From Streptomyces sp. MP131-18 (GTDB lineage Bacteria; Actinomycetota; Actinomycetes; Streptomycetales; Streptomycetaceae), in NCBI RefSeq assembly GCF_001984575.1, contig NZ_LZNS01000001.1, positions 2,609,258 through 2,673,257 on the forward strand: a stretch of 64,000 bases of DNA, given 5' to 3'. Below the pieces are notes generated by a model. It saw nothing but the letters and a program-made list of their open reading frames with translations. It made no database searches and was not told the origin of the DNA. The position numbers and the translations under genes are program-made. Shown here in pieces: positions 55,986 to 64,000 of the stretch. Each line of letters starts with the position of its first letter. Position 1 is the first letter of the stretch.

Positions 55986-57854
55986 TCATTGGCGCTTGGC
56001 GCGCGCCGTGGCCCGCGCCCGCTCGCGCTGGTCGAGGACCACCTTGCGAATACGCAGATCGGCGGGGGTCACCTCGACGCATTCGTCCTCGCGGCAGAAC
56101 TCCAGCGACTGCTCCAGGGAGAGCTTGCGGGGCGGCACCAGGCTCTCCGTCGTATCGGCCGCCGCGGCCCGCATGTTGGTGAGCTTCTTCTCCTTGGTGA
56201 TGTTGACGTCCATGTCGTCCGATCGGGAGTTCTCCCCGACGATCATGCCCTCGTAGACCTCGGTGCCCGGCTCGACGAAGATCGTTCCGCGCTCCTGGAG
56301 GTTGAGCATGGCGTACGGGGTGGCCACGCCCGGCCTGTCGGCGACGAGCGAACCGCTCTTGCGGGTCCGCAGCTCGCCGGCCCACGGCTCGTGCCGCTCG
56401 AAGATGCTGTGCGCGATGCCGGTCCCCCGGGTCTCGGTCAGGAACTCGGTGCGGAACCCGATCAGCCCGCGGGAGGGCACCAGGAACTCCATGCGGACCC
56501 AGCCGGAGCCGTGGTTGGTCATGGTCTCCATGCGGCCCTTGCGGCCGGCCATCAGCTGGGTGATCGCGCCGAGGTGCTCCTCCGGGGCGTCGATCGTCAT
56601 GCGCTCCACCGGCTCGTGCACCGAGCCGTCGATCTCGCGCGTCACCACCTCGGGCTTGCCCACCGTCAGCTCGAAGCCCTCCCTGCGCATCGTCTCCACC
56701 AGGATCGCCAGCGCCAGTTCGCCACGGCCCTGCACCTCCCAGGCGTCCGGGCGCTCGGTCGGCAGCACGCGGAGCGAGACGTTGCCGACCAGCTCGCGGT
56801 CGAGGCGGTCCTTCACCAGCCGGGCCGTGACCTTGTGGCCCTTGCCGCCGCGGCCGACGAGCGGGGAGGTGTTGGTCCCGATGGTCATGGCGATCGCCGG
56901 CTCGTCGACGGTGATCAGCGGCAGCGCCGCCGGGCGCTCGGGGTCGGCCAGGGTCTCGCCGATCATGATGTCCGGGATGCCGGCGACCGCGCAGATGTCC
57001 CCCGGGCCCGCCACCTCCGCGGGCTTGCGGGTGAGGGCCTGGGTCATCAGCAGCTCGGTGATCCGCACGTTCTGCGCCGAACCGTCGCGCCTGAGCCACA
57101 CCACGCTCTGGCCCTTGCGCAGGCTGCCCTGGCGGATGCGGCACAGCGCGATGCGGCCGAGGAAGTTGTCGGCGTCGAGGTTGGTGACGTGCGCCTGGAG
57201 CGGGGCGTCCTCCTCGTACACGGGCGCGGGGACCGTGTCGAGCAGTGCGGAGAAGAACGGTTCGAGGCTGTCGCTGTCGCCCGGCACCGTGCCGTCCGCG
57301 GGCTGGGTCAGCGAGGCGATGCCGTCCCGGGCGCAGGCGTAGACGATGGGGAACTCGATCTGCTCCTCGTCGGCGTCCAGGTCGAGGAACAGCTCGTAGG
57401 TCTCGTTCACCACCGCGGAGATGCGGGCGTCCGAGCGGTCCGTCTTGTTGATGCAGAGGATGACGGGCAGCCGCGCCTGGAGGGCCTTGCGGAGCACGAA
57501 CCGGGTCTGCGGCAGCGGGCCCTCCGAGGCGTCGACGAGGAGGACGACCGCGTCCACCATCGACAGACCGCGCTCCACCTCGCCGCCGAAGTCGGCGTGG
57601 CCGGGGGTGTCGATGATGTTGATGACGACCGGGGTGCCGCCGCCCTTGGGGTGGTAACGGACCGCGGTGTTCTTCGCGAGGATGGTGATGCCCTTCTCGC
57701 GTTCGAGATCACCGGTGTCCATGACCCGCTCGTCGACGTGCTGGTGGGCGGCGAAGGCACCGGCCTGCTTGAGCATGGCATCGACCAGCGTGGTCTTGCC
57801 GTGGTCGACATGGGCGACGATGGCGACATTGCGGATGTCATGGCGCGTAGGCAT
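55986..57854 (-). CDS. typA: Ribosome-associated GTPase TypA/BipA
   Basis: A 622-aa translational GTPase. G1 AHVDHGKT (14-21), G3 DTPGH and G4 NKTD are clear, followed by the EF-Tu-like beta-barrel, EF-G-like domains and the BipA C-terminal domain. It helps 50S assembly and stress adaptation. The ATG at 57854 is used. It lies upstream of the importer genes and 132 bp downstream of an OppA-like lipoprotein gene; the pair typA and lpqW-like is conserved with mycobacteria (Rv1165-Rv1166, from memory). Confidence 0.94.
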   Translation of the reverse strand: MPTRHDIRNVAIVAHVDHGKTTLVDAMLKQAGAFAAHQHVDERVMDTGDLEREKGITILAKNTAVRYHPKGGGTPVVINIIDTPGHADFGGEVERGLSMVDAVVLLVDASEGPLPQTRFVLRKALQARLPVILCINKTDRSDARISAVVNETYELFLDLDADEEQIEFPIVYACARDGIASLTQPADGTVPGDSDSLEPFFSALLDTVPAPVYEEDAPLQAHVTNLDADNFLGRIALCRIRQGSLRKGQSVVWLRRDGSAQNVRITELLMTQALTRKPAEVAGPGDICAVAGIPDIMIGETLADPERPAALPLITVDEPAIAMTIGTNTSPLVGRGGKGHKVTARLVKDRLDRELVGNVSLRVLPTERPDAWEVQGRGELALAILVETMRREGFELTVGKPEVVTREIDGSVHEPVERMTIDAPEEHLGAITQLMAGRKGRMETMTNHGSGWVRMEFLVPSRGLIGFRTEFLTETRGTGIAHSIFERHEPWAGELRTRKSGSLVADRPGVATPYAMLNLQERGTIFVEPGTEVYEGMIVGENSRSDDMDVNITKEKKLTNMRAAAADTTESLVPPRKLSLEQSLEFCREDECVEVTPADLRIRKVVLDQRERARATARAKRQ

Positions 57855-57986
57855 GGCTGGGGCGCTTCTCCCGGAATCGTGACTGAGACGGCTCGGCGGG
57901 AAGCGCCCAACCGGCGGCAGCGGCGGCCACCGGGAAGGGCGGCAGCACCGGCCTCACCCGTCATCGTACGGGTTCCCCGCCGGGCG

Positions 57987-60041
57987 CTACTTGCGGTAGC
58001 CGATGTCCTCCCAGCGCGGGGTCGCGAGGCCGAAGGCCCCGGCACCCGCCAGATCGTTGCGGACGGCGACCAGCTGCGGGCGCTGATAGAGGGGAACGGA
58101 GCCGGCCGCGGCCCAGATGCGGGCGTCGGCCCGGTTGAGGATCTCGTCGTGCTCCTCCTCGTCCAGCTCGCCCGCCGCCTGGTCGAGGAGCTGGTCGATG
58201 TGGTCGGTCCCGACCCGCGTGTAGTTCTGCTCGATCAGCGCCTCCCCGCCCGGGATCGGCCGCGGCTTGGTGAACAGCGGCTTGGCGTCGGTGGCCGGGT
58301 AGGCCGTCGCGGGCCAGGAGAACAGCGCGAGGTCGAAGTCGCCGCGGGCGATGTGGTCGGTGAAGAACGTCTCCCGGTCGACCTTGACGATCTCCGCGGA
58401 GACGCCGATCGGGGCCAGCATCTCCACGATGCTCCGGCCGGTCCTGCGCAGCTCCGCCGCCTCGGGCCCCTCCGGCAGCACGAAGCGCAGCTCCAGCGAC
58501 GTGCCGCCCTTGGCGCGGACGGGGGTGGACCCGGCGGCCGGCGCCCGGCCGTCGTCCGCATCGCCGTCCTCCTTCTTGCCCGCGGCCTTCACGTCCTCCC
58601 GCAGCCACCCGGCCTCTTCGAGCAGCGCCGCCGCGGAGTCCGTCCCCGAGGAGCCGAGCGCGTCGCTGTTGTCGCGGTAGCCGGTCTGGCCGAGCACCCG
58701 CACGTGGCTGCCGAGCGCGCGGGTCGGCAGCCCCGCCGGGTCGTGCACCTGCTCGGCCAGTTCCTTGCGGTCGAGGGCGCGGGCGACGGCCCAGCGCACG
58801 CGCTCGTCGGCGAGCGCGGGTGACTGGCCGTTCAGGGCGAGGTGGGTGTAGGCCGCGTCGTAGGCGCGGTGCACGGTGAAGCCCGCGAGCCGCTGCCTGA
58901 CCGCCTCCTCGCGGGTGGCGAAGGCGCGTTCCCTGGCGCGCTGCGCCTCGGCGTGGGCGTGGGCGAACCGTTCGGTCGCGCCCGCCGCGTCGGCCCCGGC
59001 GAGCCGCGCCGTTGCCAGCTCGTGCAGGGCGTCCGTCGTCGCCGGACCGCCGCCGGGGCCGTCCGCGGGGGCGGCGCCCTTCGCGTCGTCCTTCGCGTCG
59101 TCCTCCGGCCGCTCCTGCTGCCCGCCCTTCTCGCCGCGGGCCGCGCCCGCGGCGGTGATGCCGTCGGCGTCGTCCGGGCCGACCTCGGCGATGTCGAGGT
59201 CGCCCGCGAGCAGGCCCGCGCGGCGTTCGTCGCGCGGCACGGCGGACAGGACCAGCCGGTCGAGGAGGGCGGGCTCGCCCCACCAGGCGTCGTTGCGCAC
59301 CAGGGTGACGGTGCCCGCCTCCCTGTCGATGCCCTCGACCCGGAACGGGCCTGCCGCCGCGGGCAGTTCGTCGCGGGCTCCGTCGTTGAACCGGTCGGGT
59401 TCCGAGGTGACGGAGCGCGGGTAGAGCGGGCTGAAGAGGGACTTCCAGTCGGCGTACGGCTTGGTGAACGTGACCTCGACCTGGCCGGGCTCTGGGCCCC
59501 TCGTCACGTTCTCGATGCGGTCGTAGCCGGCGTTGCGGGCGGACCAGTACGCCTTGTCCTCGCCGGCCAGCGCCTTCCACTGGGCGACGAAGTCCGCCGC
59601 GGTGACCGGCTCCCCGTCGCTCCAGGCCGCGTCCGGGTGCAGCGTGAAGAGGACCGTCTGCCGCGGCTCGCGCGCCGTGATCTCGGCCGACCGCAGATAG
59701 TCGGTGTTCAGCTGGGGCCTGCCGTGCGCGTCGATGGTGAACAGCATGGGCAGCACGGCGCTCGCGACCCGGTCGGTGACCCGGTCGGCGTCGAACTGGT
59801 AGGCGTTCAGCGTCTCGGGCAGCCGGTCGACGGCCCAGGTCGCGGTGCCGCCGCTGGTCAGCTGCGCGCGCCTGGCGGTGGCCACCGACTGGGCGGCGCC
59901 GGCCGCCTTGCGGTCACGGTCCTCGGAGCCGGTGCAGCCGGCGACGGCGAACAGCGGCACGAGGAGGGCCGTGCCCACCGCGAGTGCCGCGAAACGGCGG
60001 GGGCCACGGGCCGGGCCCGGGATCGCTGACGCGCCTGACAT
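57987..60041 (-). CDS. OppA-fold lipoprotein, LpqW-like
   Basis: A 684-aa solute-binding-protein-like lipoprotein. The lipobox (AVAGC, Cys36) and the SBP_bac_5 domain (from about 70: AVDRLPETLNAYQFDADRV) are clear. A long acidic/low-complexity insertion (GEKGGQQERPEDDAKDDAKG) lies near residue 300. No permease or ATPase adjoins it. Its position beside typA is that of mycobacterial lpqW, an OppA-like protein that regulates lipoglycan synthesis rather than transport. That role in Streptomyces is inference. GGAGGT precedes the ATG by about 7 nt. Confidence 0.82.
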   Translation of the reverse strand: MSGASAIPGPARGPRRFAALAVGTALLVPLFAVAGCTGSEDRDRKAAGAAQSVATARRAQLTSGGTATWAVDRLPETLNAYQFDADRVTDRVASAVLPMLFTIDAHGRPQLNTDYLRSAEITAREPRQTVLFTLHPDAAWSDGEPVTAADFVAQWKALAGEDKAYWSARNAGYDRIENVTRGPEPGQVEVTFTKPYADWKSLFSPLYPRSVTSEPDRFNDGARDELPAAAGPFRVEGIDREAGTVTLVRNDAWWGEPALLDRLVLSAVPRDERRAGLLAGDLDIAEVGPDDADGITAAGAARGEKGGQQERPEDDAKDDAKGAAPADGPGGGPATTDALHELATARLAGADAAGATERFAHAHAEAQRARERAFATREEAVRQRLAGFTVHRAYDAAYTHLALNGQSPALADERVRWAVARALDRKELAEQVHDPAGLPTRALGSHVRVLGQTGYRDNSDALGSSGTDSAAALLEEAGWLREDVKAAGKKEDGDADDGRAPAAGSTPVRAKGGTSLELRFVLPEGPEAAELRRTGRSIVEMLAPIGVSAEIVKVDRETFFTDHIARGDFDLALFSWPATAYPATDAKPLFTKPRPIPGGEALIEQNYTRVGTDHIDQLLDQAAGELDEEEHDEILNRADARIWAAAGSVPLYQRPQLVAVRNDLAGAGAFGLATPRWEDIGYRK

Positions 60042-60346
60042 GCTGGTACCTCCGGCTCCACCGGTGCGTTGATCACACGTATGCGCCCCACTGAAGGGGA
60101 GGCCGGGGGCCGGAACGCGGCGACACGGCGGCCGTGGCGGCGAGGCCACCCGACCGGACCAGCCCGGACGGCGCCCGGCGCGCACGGCCGGGTGCGTTCC
60201 CCGGCTTCCGCGCCGCACCGCGCTGCCGCACCCCCGCCGGAGCCGTCGCGGTGGGTGATCTCTTCCCACGGCCCTCTTCCCAACAGGCTGTGTCACGCGT
60301 CACACTCGCATCGTCCGGTACTGCACCACCAATGGAGGTGGCAGGG
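60042..60346. other. 305-bp divergent intergenic region
   Basis: It lies between the lpqW-like gene and the small coiled-coil protein gene. I see no supportable coding frame; the open frames here lack a ribosome site and family character. It holds the short direct repeat GTCAC-GC-GTCAC near 60292-60302, which could be regulator-bound, and the ribosome site of the next gene. Otherwise nothing specific is seen. Confidence 0.5.
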
Positions 60347-60658
60347 GTGTCAGGGGTGTCACTGCACGAGGAGCTGCGAGCCGCCCGGCGGTGCGTGGAT
60401 GACCTGGCGCGGTGTGTCTCGCGGCTGGAGCGGGAGCTCGGCCCGGGTCTTGAGACGCGGCGTCTGCGCAGCGACGCGGAGCACCTGCGGGAGAGCCTGG
60501 CGCTGCTCACCGCCACCGTTCCCGGCGAATCCGGGGACGCGCAGGCGGAGTTCATCGGTGTGCCGGACGCGCCCTACGACGACCGGCTGTGGACGGACGC
60601 CGACGACGAGGGCGTGGGCGCGCGGCGGGGCCCCGAGGGCCCGGGCGGCCCGCCCTGA
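60347..60658 (+). CDS. Small conserved hypothetical protein upstream of sdh
   Basis: A 103-aa protein with a heptad-like N-terminal half (LHEELRAARRCVDDLARCVS and RLERELGPGLETRRLRSDAE, about 5-50), which could form a short coiled coil, and an acidic C-terminal part with DDRLWTDADDEG. GTG 60347 is chosen by GGAGG (60334-60338) 8 nt upstream; ATG 60332 is the alternative. It is the gene preceding the succinate dehydrogenase operon, 52 bp away, and is expected to be cotranscribed. A similar small protein precedes sdh in other streptomycetes as I recall. Function unknown. Confidence 0.72.
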   Translation: MSGVSLHEELRAARRCVDDLARCVSRLERELGPGLETRRLRSDAEHLRESLALLTATVPGESGDAQAEFIGVPDAPYDDRLWTDADDEGVGARRGPEGPGGPP

Positions 60659-60710
60659 CGCCGCGCAGCCGAGCCGTCCCCCCGTACGCCGATCACCTTC
60701 GGAGAGTCTT

Positions 60711-61517
60711 GTGGCAACCGAAGCAGAACCGAGGACCCCGCGAGCCGGCCGGGCCGCCATCGGCCGGCCGCACCTGCGCGTCGACCGGTGGTGGCTGGGC
60801 CCGGCCGTCACCGCGGCCGGGCTGCTGGCCTTCGTCGTCTACTCGACGTGGCGGGCGTTCGCGAACGCCGACTACTACGCGGCGCCCTACGTCTCCCCGT
60901 TCTACTCGCCGTGCCTCGCGGAAAACTGCGTGGACATGCAGAACGGCCCGAACGTGGCGCTGTTCGGCGACTGGTGGGGCCTGTCCCCCGCCCTGATCTT
61001 CCTGGCGCTGCCGCTCGGCTTCCGCCTGACCTGTTACTACTACCGCAAGGCGTACTACCGCAGCTTCTGGGCCTCGCCGCCCGCCTGCGCGGTCGCCGAG
61101 CCGCACCGGTCGTACTCGGGCGAGACGCGGTTCCCGCTGATCCTCAACAACAGCCACCGCTACTTCTTCTACGCGGCGTCCGTGATCGCCGTCATCCTCA
61201 CCTACGACACGCTGCTGACGTTCCGTGACTCCGACTACGAGTGGGGGCACATGGGGCTCGGCACGCTGCTGTTCCTGCTCAACATCGTGCTGGTCTGGGC
61301 GTACACACTCTCCTGCCACTCCTGCCGGCACATCATGGGCGGACGGCTGAAGAGCTTTTCCAGAAATCCGGTCCGCTACCGGCTGTGGACGTGGGTGAGC
61401 CGGCTCAACAGCCGCCATATGGCGCTGGCCTGGGCGTCCCTGCTCTCGCTCGCGGCGTCGGACCTGTACGTGTACCTGCTGGCCACCGATGTGTTCAGCG
61501 ACCCGCGACTGTTCTGA
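60711..61517 (+). CDS. sdhC: Succinate dehydrogenase membrane anchor subunit (Sdh1 type)
   Basis: A 268-aa polytopic protein with five spans (about 28-48, 87-107, 150-170, 182-202, 240-262). It anchors the SdhAB dimer and links it to quinone. The motif CHSCRH (about 203-208) and conserved His residues are typical of the Sdh1-type anchor of actinobacteria (Rv0249c). The GTG start is 4 nt after GGAGAG. It is followed 28 bp later by sdhA. Whether heme is bound cannot be decided. Confidence 0.85.
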   Translation: MATEAEPRTPRAGRAAIGRPHLRVDRWWLGPAVTAAGLLAFVVYSTWRAFANADYYAAPYVSPFYSPCLAENCVDMQNGPNVALFGDWWGLSPALIFLALPLGFRLTCYYYRKAYYRSFWASPPACAVAEPHRSYSGETRFPLILNNSHRYFFYAASVIAVILTYDTLLTFRDSDYEWGHMGLGTLLFLLNIVLVWAYTLSCHSCRHIMGGRLKSFSRNPVRYRLWTWVSRLNSRHMALAWASLLSLAASDLYVYLLATDVFSDPRLF

Positions 61518-61545
61518 TGCGGGCCGCCGGACGCGAGGAGGAAAT

Positions 61546-63531
61546 GTGAGCACCGTCGAACGGCAGTCGTGGGACGTGGTGATCGTCGGGGCCGGCGGAG
61601 CCGGCCTGCGGGCGGCCATCGAGGCCAGGGAGCTGGGTCTGCGCACCGCCGTCGTCTGCAAGTCCCTGTTCGGCAAGGCCCACACGGTGATGGCGGAGGG
61701 CGGCATCGCCGCCGCCATGGGCAACGTCAACTCCGGGGACGGCTGGCAGGTGCACTTCAGGGACACGCTGCGCGGCGGGAAGTTCCTGAACCACTGGCGG
61801 ATGGCCGAGCTGCACGCGCAGGAGGCCCCGGACCGGGTGTGGGAGCTGGAGACGTGGGGGGCGCTGTTCGACCGCACCGCGGACGGCAGGATCTCCCAGC
61901 GCAACTTCGGCGGGCACGAGTACCCGCGGCTCGCCCACGTCGGCGACCGCACCGGACTCGAACTGATCCGCACCCTCCAGCAGCGCATCGTGGCCCTCCA
62001 GCAGGAGGACAAGCGGGAGACGGGCGACTACGAGTCCCGGCTGAAGGTCTTCCAGGAGTGCACCGTCACCCGCGTGCTGAAGGCGGACGGCGCGGGCTCC
62101 GCCGATCCGGTGGCCGGGGTGTTCTGCTACCGGCGCGAGTCCGGCACGTTCTTCGTCATCGACGCCCCCGCGGTGGTGCTGGCCACCGGCGGCATCGGCA
62201 AATCGTTCAAGGTGACGTCCAACTCCTGGGAGTACACCGGCGACGGGCACGCGCTCGCGCTGCTGGCCGGGGCGCCGCTGGTCAACATGGAGTTCGTGCA
62301 GTTCCACCCGACGGGCATGGTCTGGCCGCCCTCCGTGAAGGGCATCCTGGTCACCGAGTCGGTCCGCGGCGACGGCGGCGTGCTGCGCAACAGCGAAGGC
62401 CGCCGCTTCATGTTCGACTACATCCCCGACGTCTTCCGCGCCCAGTACGCGAGCGACGAGGCCGAGGCCGACGGCTGGTACGACGACCCGGACAACAACC
62501 GGCGGCCCCCGGAGCTGCTGCCCCGCGACGAGGTAGCGCGGGCGATCAACGCCGAGGTGAAGGCGGGGCGCGGCAGCCCGCACGGCGGGGTGTTCCTCGA
62601 CATCTCCTCGCGGCTGCCCGCCGCGGAGATCGTCAGGCGGCTGCCGTCCATGCACCACCAGTTCAAGCAGCTCGCGGACGTGGACATCACCGCGGAGCCG
62701 ATGGAGGTCGGCCCCACCTGCCACTACGTGATGGGCGGCGTCGACGTCGACCCGGACACCGCGGCGGCCACCGGCGTGCCGGGCCTGTTCGCGGCGGGCG
62801 AGGTCGCGGGCGGCATGCACGGCTCCAACCGGCTCGGCGGCAACTCCCTGTCCGACCTGCTGGTGTTCGGCCGCCGCGCCGGACTGCACGCCGCGCGGTA
62901 CGCGGCGGCGCTGGCCGGCCCCGACCGGCCGGCGGCCGGGCCCGCGCAGATCGACACGGCGGCGGACGAGGCGGTGCGCCCGTTCCAGCCGCCCCGGACG
63001 GAGGCCGGCGGCGAGGCCGCGGAGGAGCCGGAGAAGCCGGAGAACCCGTACGCGGTGCACCAGGATCTCCAGCAGGTGATGAACGACCTGGTCGGCATCA
63101 TCCGGCGCGAGCCGGAGATGTCCCGGGCCCTGACGCACCTCGCCGAGCTGCGGCGCCGCGCGGCGCGCGCGGGCGTCGAGGGACACAGGCAGTACAACCC
63201 CGGCTGGCACCTCGCCCTCGACCTGCGGAACATGCTGCTGGTCAGCGAGTGCGTCGCACTTGCCGCCAGGGAGCGGACCGAGTCCAGGGGCGGCCACACG
63301 AGGGACGACCACCCGGGCATGGACCGCACCTGGCGGCGGGTCAACCTGCTGTGCAGGCTGCGGGAGCCCGGCACGGACGAGGACGCGGAGGACGCGGAGC
63401 AGACGGAGCACGCGGGGCAGGTGCGTCTGGAGCGCCGCGCCCTGCCGGCGATCCGCGCCGACCTGCTGGCGCTGTTCGACGACGAAGAACTGGCCAAGTA
63501 CCTGACGGACGAGGAGGTGAAGGACCGGTGA
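61546..63531 (+). CDS. sdhA: Succinate dehydrogenase/fumarate reductase flavoprotein subunit
   Basis: A 661-aa FAD-linked catalytic subunit oxidising succinate to fumarate. The dinucleotide motif is GAGGAGLRAA (15-24). The FAD-attachment histidine is His46 (KAHTVMAEGG). Active-site segments include EFVQFHPTG, VRGDGG and HGSNRLGGNS. The C-terminal helix region is normal in length. The GTG start has AGGAGG 4 nt upstream, and the stop overlaps the sdhB start (GTGA, 63528-63531). Family length and neighbour order fit the Rv0247c-Rv0249c type enzyme. Confidence 0.93.
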   Translation: MSTVERQSWDVVIVGAGGAGLRAAIEARELGLRTAVVCKSLFGKAHTVMAEGGIAAAMGNVNSGDGWQVHFRDTLRGGKFLNHWRMAELHAQEAPDRVWELETWGALFDRTADGRISQRNFGGHEYPRLAHVGDRTGLELIRTLQQRIVALQQEDKRETGDYESRLKVFQECTVTRVLKADGAGSADPVAGVFCYRRESGTFFVIDAPAVVLATGGIGKSFKVTSNSWEYTGDGHALALLAGAPLVNMEFVQFHPTGMVWPPSVKGILVTESVRGDGGVLRNSEGRRFMFDYIPDVFRAQYASDEAEADGWYDDPDNNRRPPELLPRDEVARAINAEVKAGRGSPHGGVFLDISSRLPAAEIVRRLPSMHHQFKQLADVDITAEPMEVGPTCHYVMGGVDVDPDTAAATGVPGLFAAGEVAGGMHGSNRLGGNSLSDLLVFGRRAGLHAARYAAALAGPDRPAAGPAQIDTAADEAVRPFQPPRTEAGGEAAEEPEKPENPYAVHQDLQQVMNDLVGIIRREPEMSRALTHLAELRRRAARAGVEGHRQYNPGWHLALDLRNMLLVSECVALAARERTESRGGHTRDDHPGMDRTWRRVNLLCRLREPGTDEDAEDAEQTEHAGQVRLERRALPAIRADLLALFDDEELAKYLTDEEVKDR

Positions 63532-64000
63532 GCCAGACGGCGAGCACCGGCTACGACGCGCACCTGAGGGTGTGGCGCGGCGACGCCGAATCCGGTGACC
63601 TGACGGACTTCACGGTGGAGGTCAACGAGGGGGAGGTCGTTCTCGACGTCATCCACAGGCTCCAGGCGACGCAGGCCCCCGACCTGGCCGTCCGCTGGAA
63701 CTGCAAGGCGGGCAAGTGCGGTTCGTGCAGCGCGGAGATCAACGGCAGGCCGCGGCTGCTGTGCATGACCCGCATGTCGGTGTTCGCGCCGGAGGACACC
63801 CTGACGATCACGCCGCTGCGCACGTTCCCCGTGGTGCGGGACCTGGTGACCGACGTGGAGTTCAACTACACGAAGGCGCGCGAGATCCCCTCGTTCGTGC
63901 CGCCGGAGGGCGTGGAGCCGGGCGAGTACCGGATGCGGCAGGAGGACGTCGAGCGCTCGCAGGAGTTCCGCAAGTGCATCGAGTGCTTCCTGTGCCAGGA
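63528..64000 (+). CDS. sdhB: Succinate dehydrogenase iron-sulfur subunit, 5' part
   Basis: The first 157 codons of the iron-sulfur subunit; the gene runs off the window end. The 2Fe-2S ligands are Cys59, Cys64, Cys67 and Cys79 (NCKAGKCGSC and LLC), and the beginning of the 4Fe-4S motif CIECFLC is reached near residue 150. It passes electrons from FAD to quinone. Start GTG 63528 overlaps the sdhA stop, so translation is coupled. Confidence 0.92.
   Translation, partial: MSQTASTGYDAHLRVWRGDAESGDLTDFTVEVNEGEVVLDVIHRLQATQAPDLAVRWNCKAGKCGSCSAEINGRPRLLCMTRMSVFAPEDTLTITPLRTFPVVRDLVTDVEFNYTKAREIPSFVPPEGVEPGEYRMRQEDVERSQEFRKCIECFLCQ

Noticed and set aside
55989..58823. A 944-codon open frame on the plus strand opposite typA
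   Set aside because: Antisense shadow of typA and the lpqW-like gene; no ribosome site or family signal.

Overview
This is a stretch of high-GC actinobacterial chromosome, almost certainly from Streptomyces or a close relative. The signs are strong third-position GC bias, many GTG (and some TTG) starts, GTGA/ATGA stop-start overlaps, and families typical of the group: DUF3107, DUF3117, DUF3152, MshB (mycothiol), TatB beside an ECF sigma/anti-sigma pair, FolP2-like protein and Sdh1-type succinate dehydrogenase. I see no rRNA, tRNA, CRISPR array, prophage or intact transposase gene. Nearly all of the window is coding, and most lines of conserved housekeeping genes are in an order that I recall from other actinobacteria.

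Region A (1-16.4 kb): moeZ, an NAD-dependent epimerase, a membrane protein with a DUF3492 glycosyltransferase, a DUF3152 putative metzincin, an alpha/beta hydrolase, a small acidic protein, a TetR regulator with DUF3107, a DMT exporter, a SUFU-domain protein, a zinc-ribbon protein, a PHP phosphoesterase, a second alpha/beta hydrolase, a DEAD-box helicase and a divergent ferritin-like/MiaE-like gene. The set moeZ, DUF3152, TetR, DUF3107, helicase and ferritin-like protein is also clustered in mycobacteria (Rv3206c-Rv3211 region, from memory).

Region B (16.4-36.5 kb): an LppX/LprAFG-like lipoprotein, Mrp ATPase, tatB, htrA, anti-sigma and sigE-type sigma factor (with an autoregulatory-looking promoter), a divergent O-methyltransferase, DUF3117, enoyl-CoA hydratase, a DivIVA-like protein, folP2, LOG protein, dapE, a lysozyme-like protein, a small secreted protein, dapC, 7Fe ferredoxin, GNAT, a PG-binding membrane protein, DUF6113 and mshB. 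This follows the mycobacterial Rv1170-Rv1229c order closely. It joins envelope-stress sensing (sigma/anti-sigma/HtrA/Tat) with lysine/diaminopimelate synthesis (dapC, dapE) and mycothiol.

Region C (36.5-55.7 kb): three consecutive five-gene oligopeptide ABC importers on the minus strand. The one nearest mshB has the order permease-binding protein-permease-ATPase-ATPase, the order of the bldK locus. The other two have the order binding protein-permease-permease-ATPase-ATPase, are clearly paralogous, and are separated by a divergently transcribed beta-propeller lipoprotein. A 348-bp element with inverted termini and internal hairpin repeats lies between mshB and the importers.

Region D (55.9-64 kb): typA, a large OppA-fold lipoprotein in the position of mycobacterial lpqW, then a small protein and the succinate dehydrogenase operon (membrane anchor, flavoprotein, iron-sulfur subunit), the last cut by the window edge.

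Functions are read from sequence motifs and remembered family context. No database search was run.
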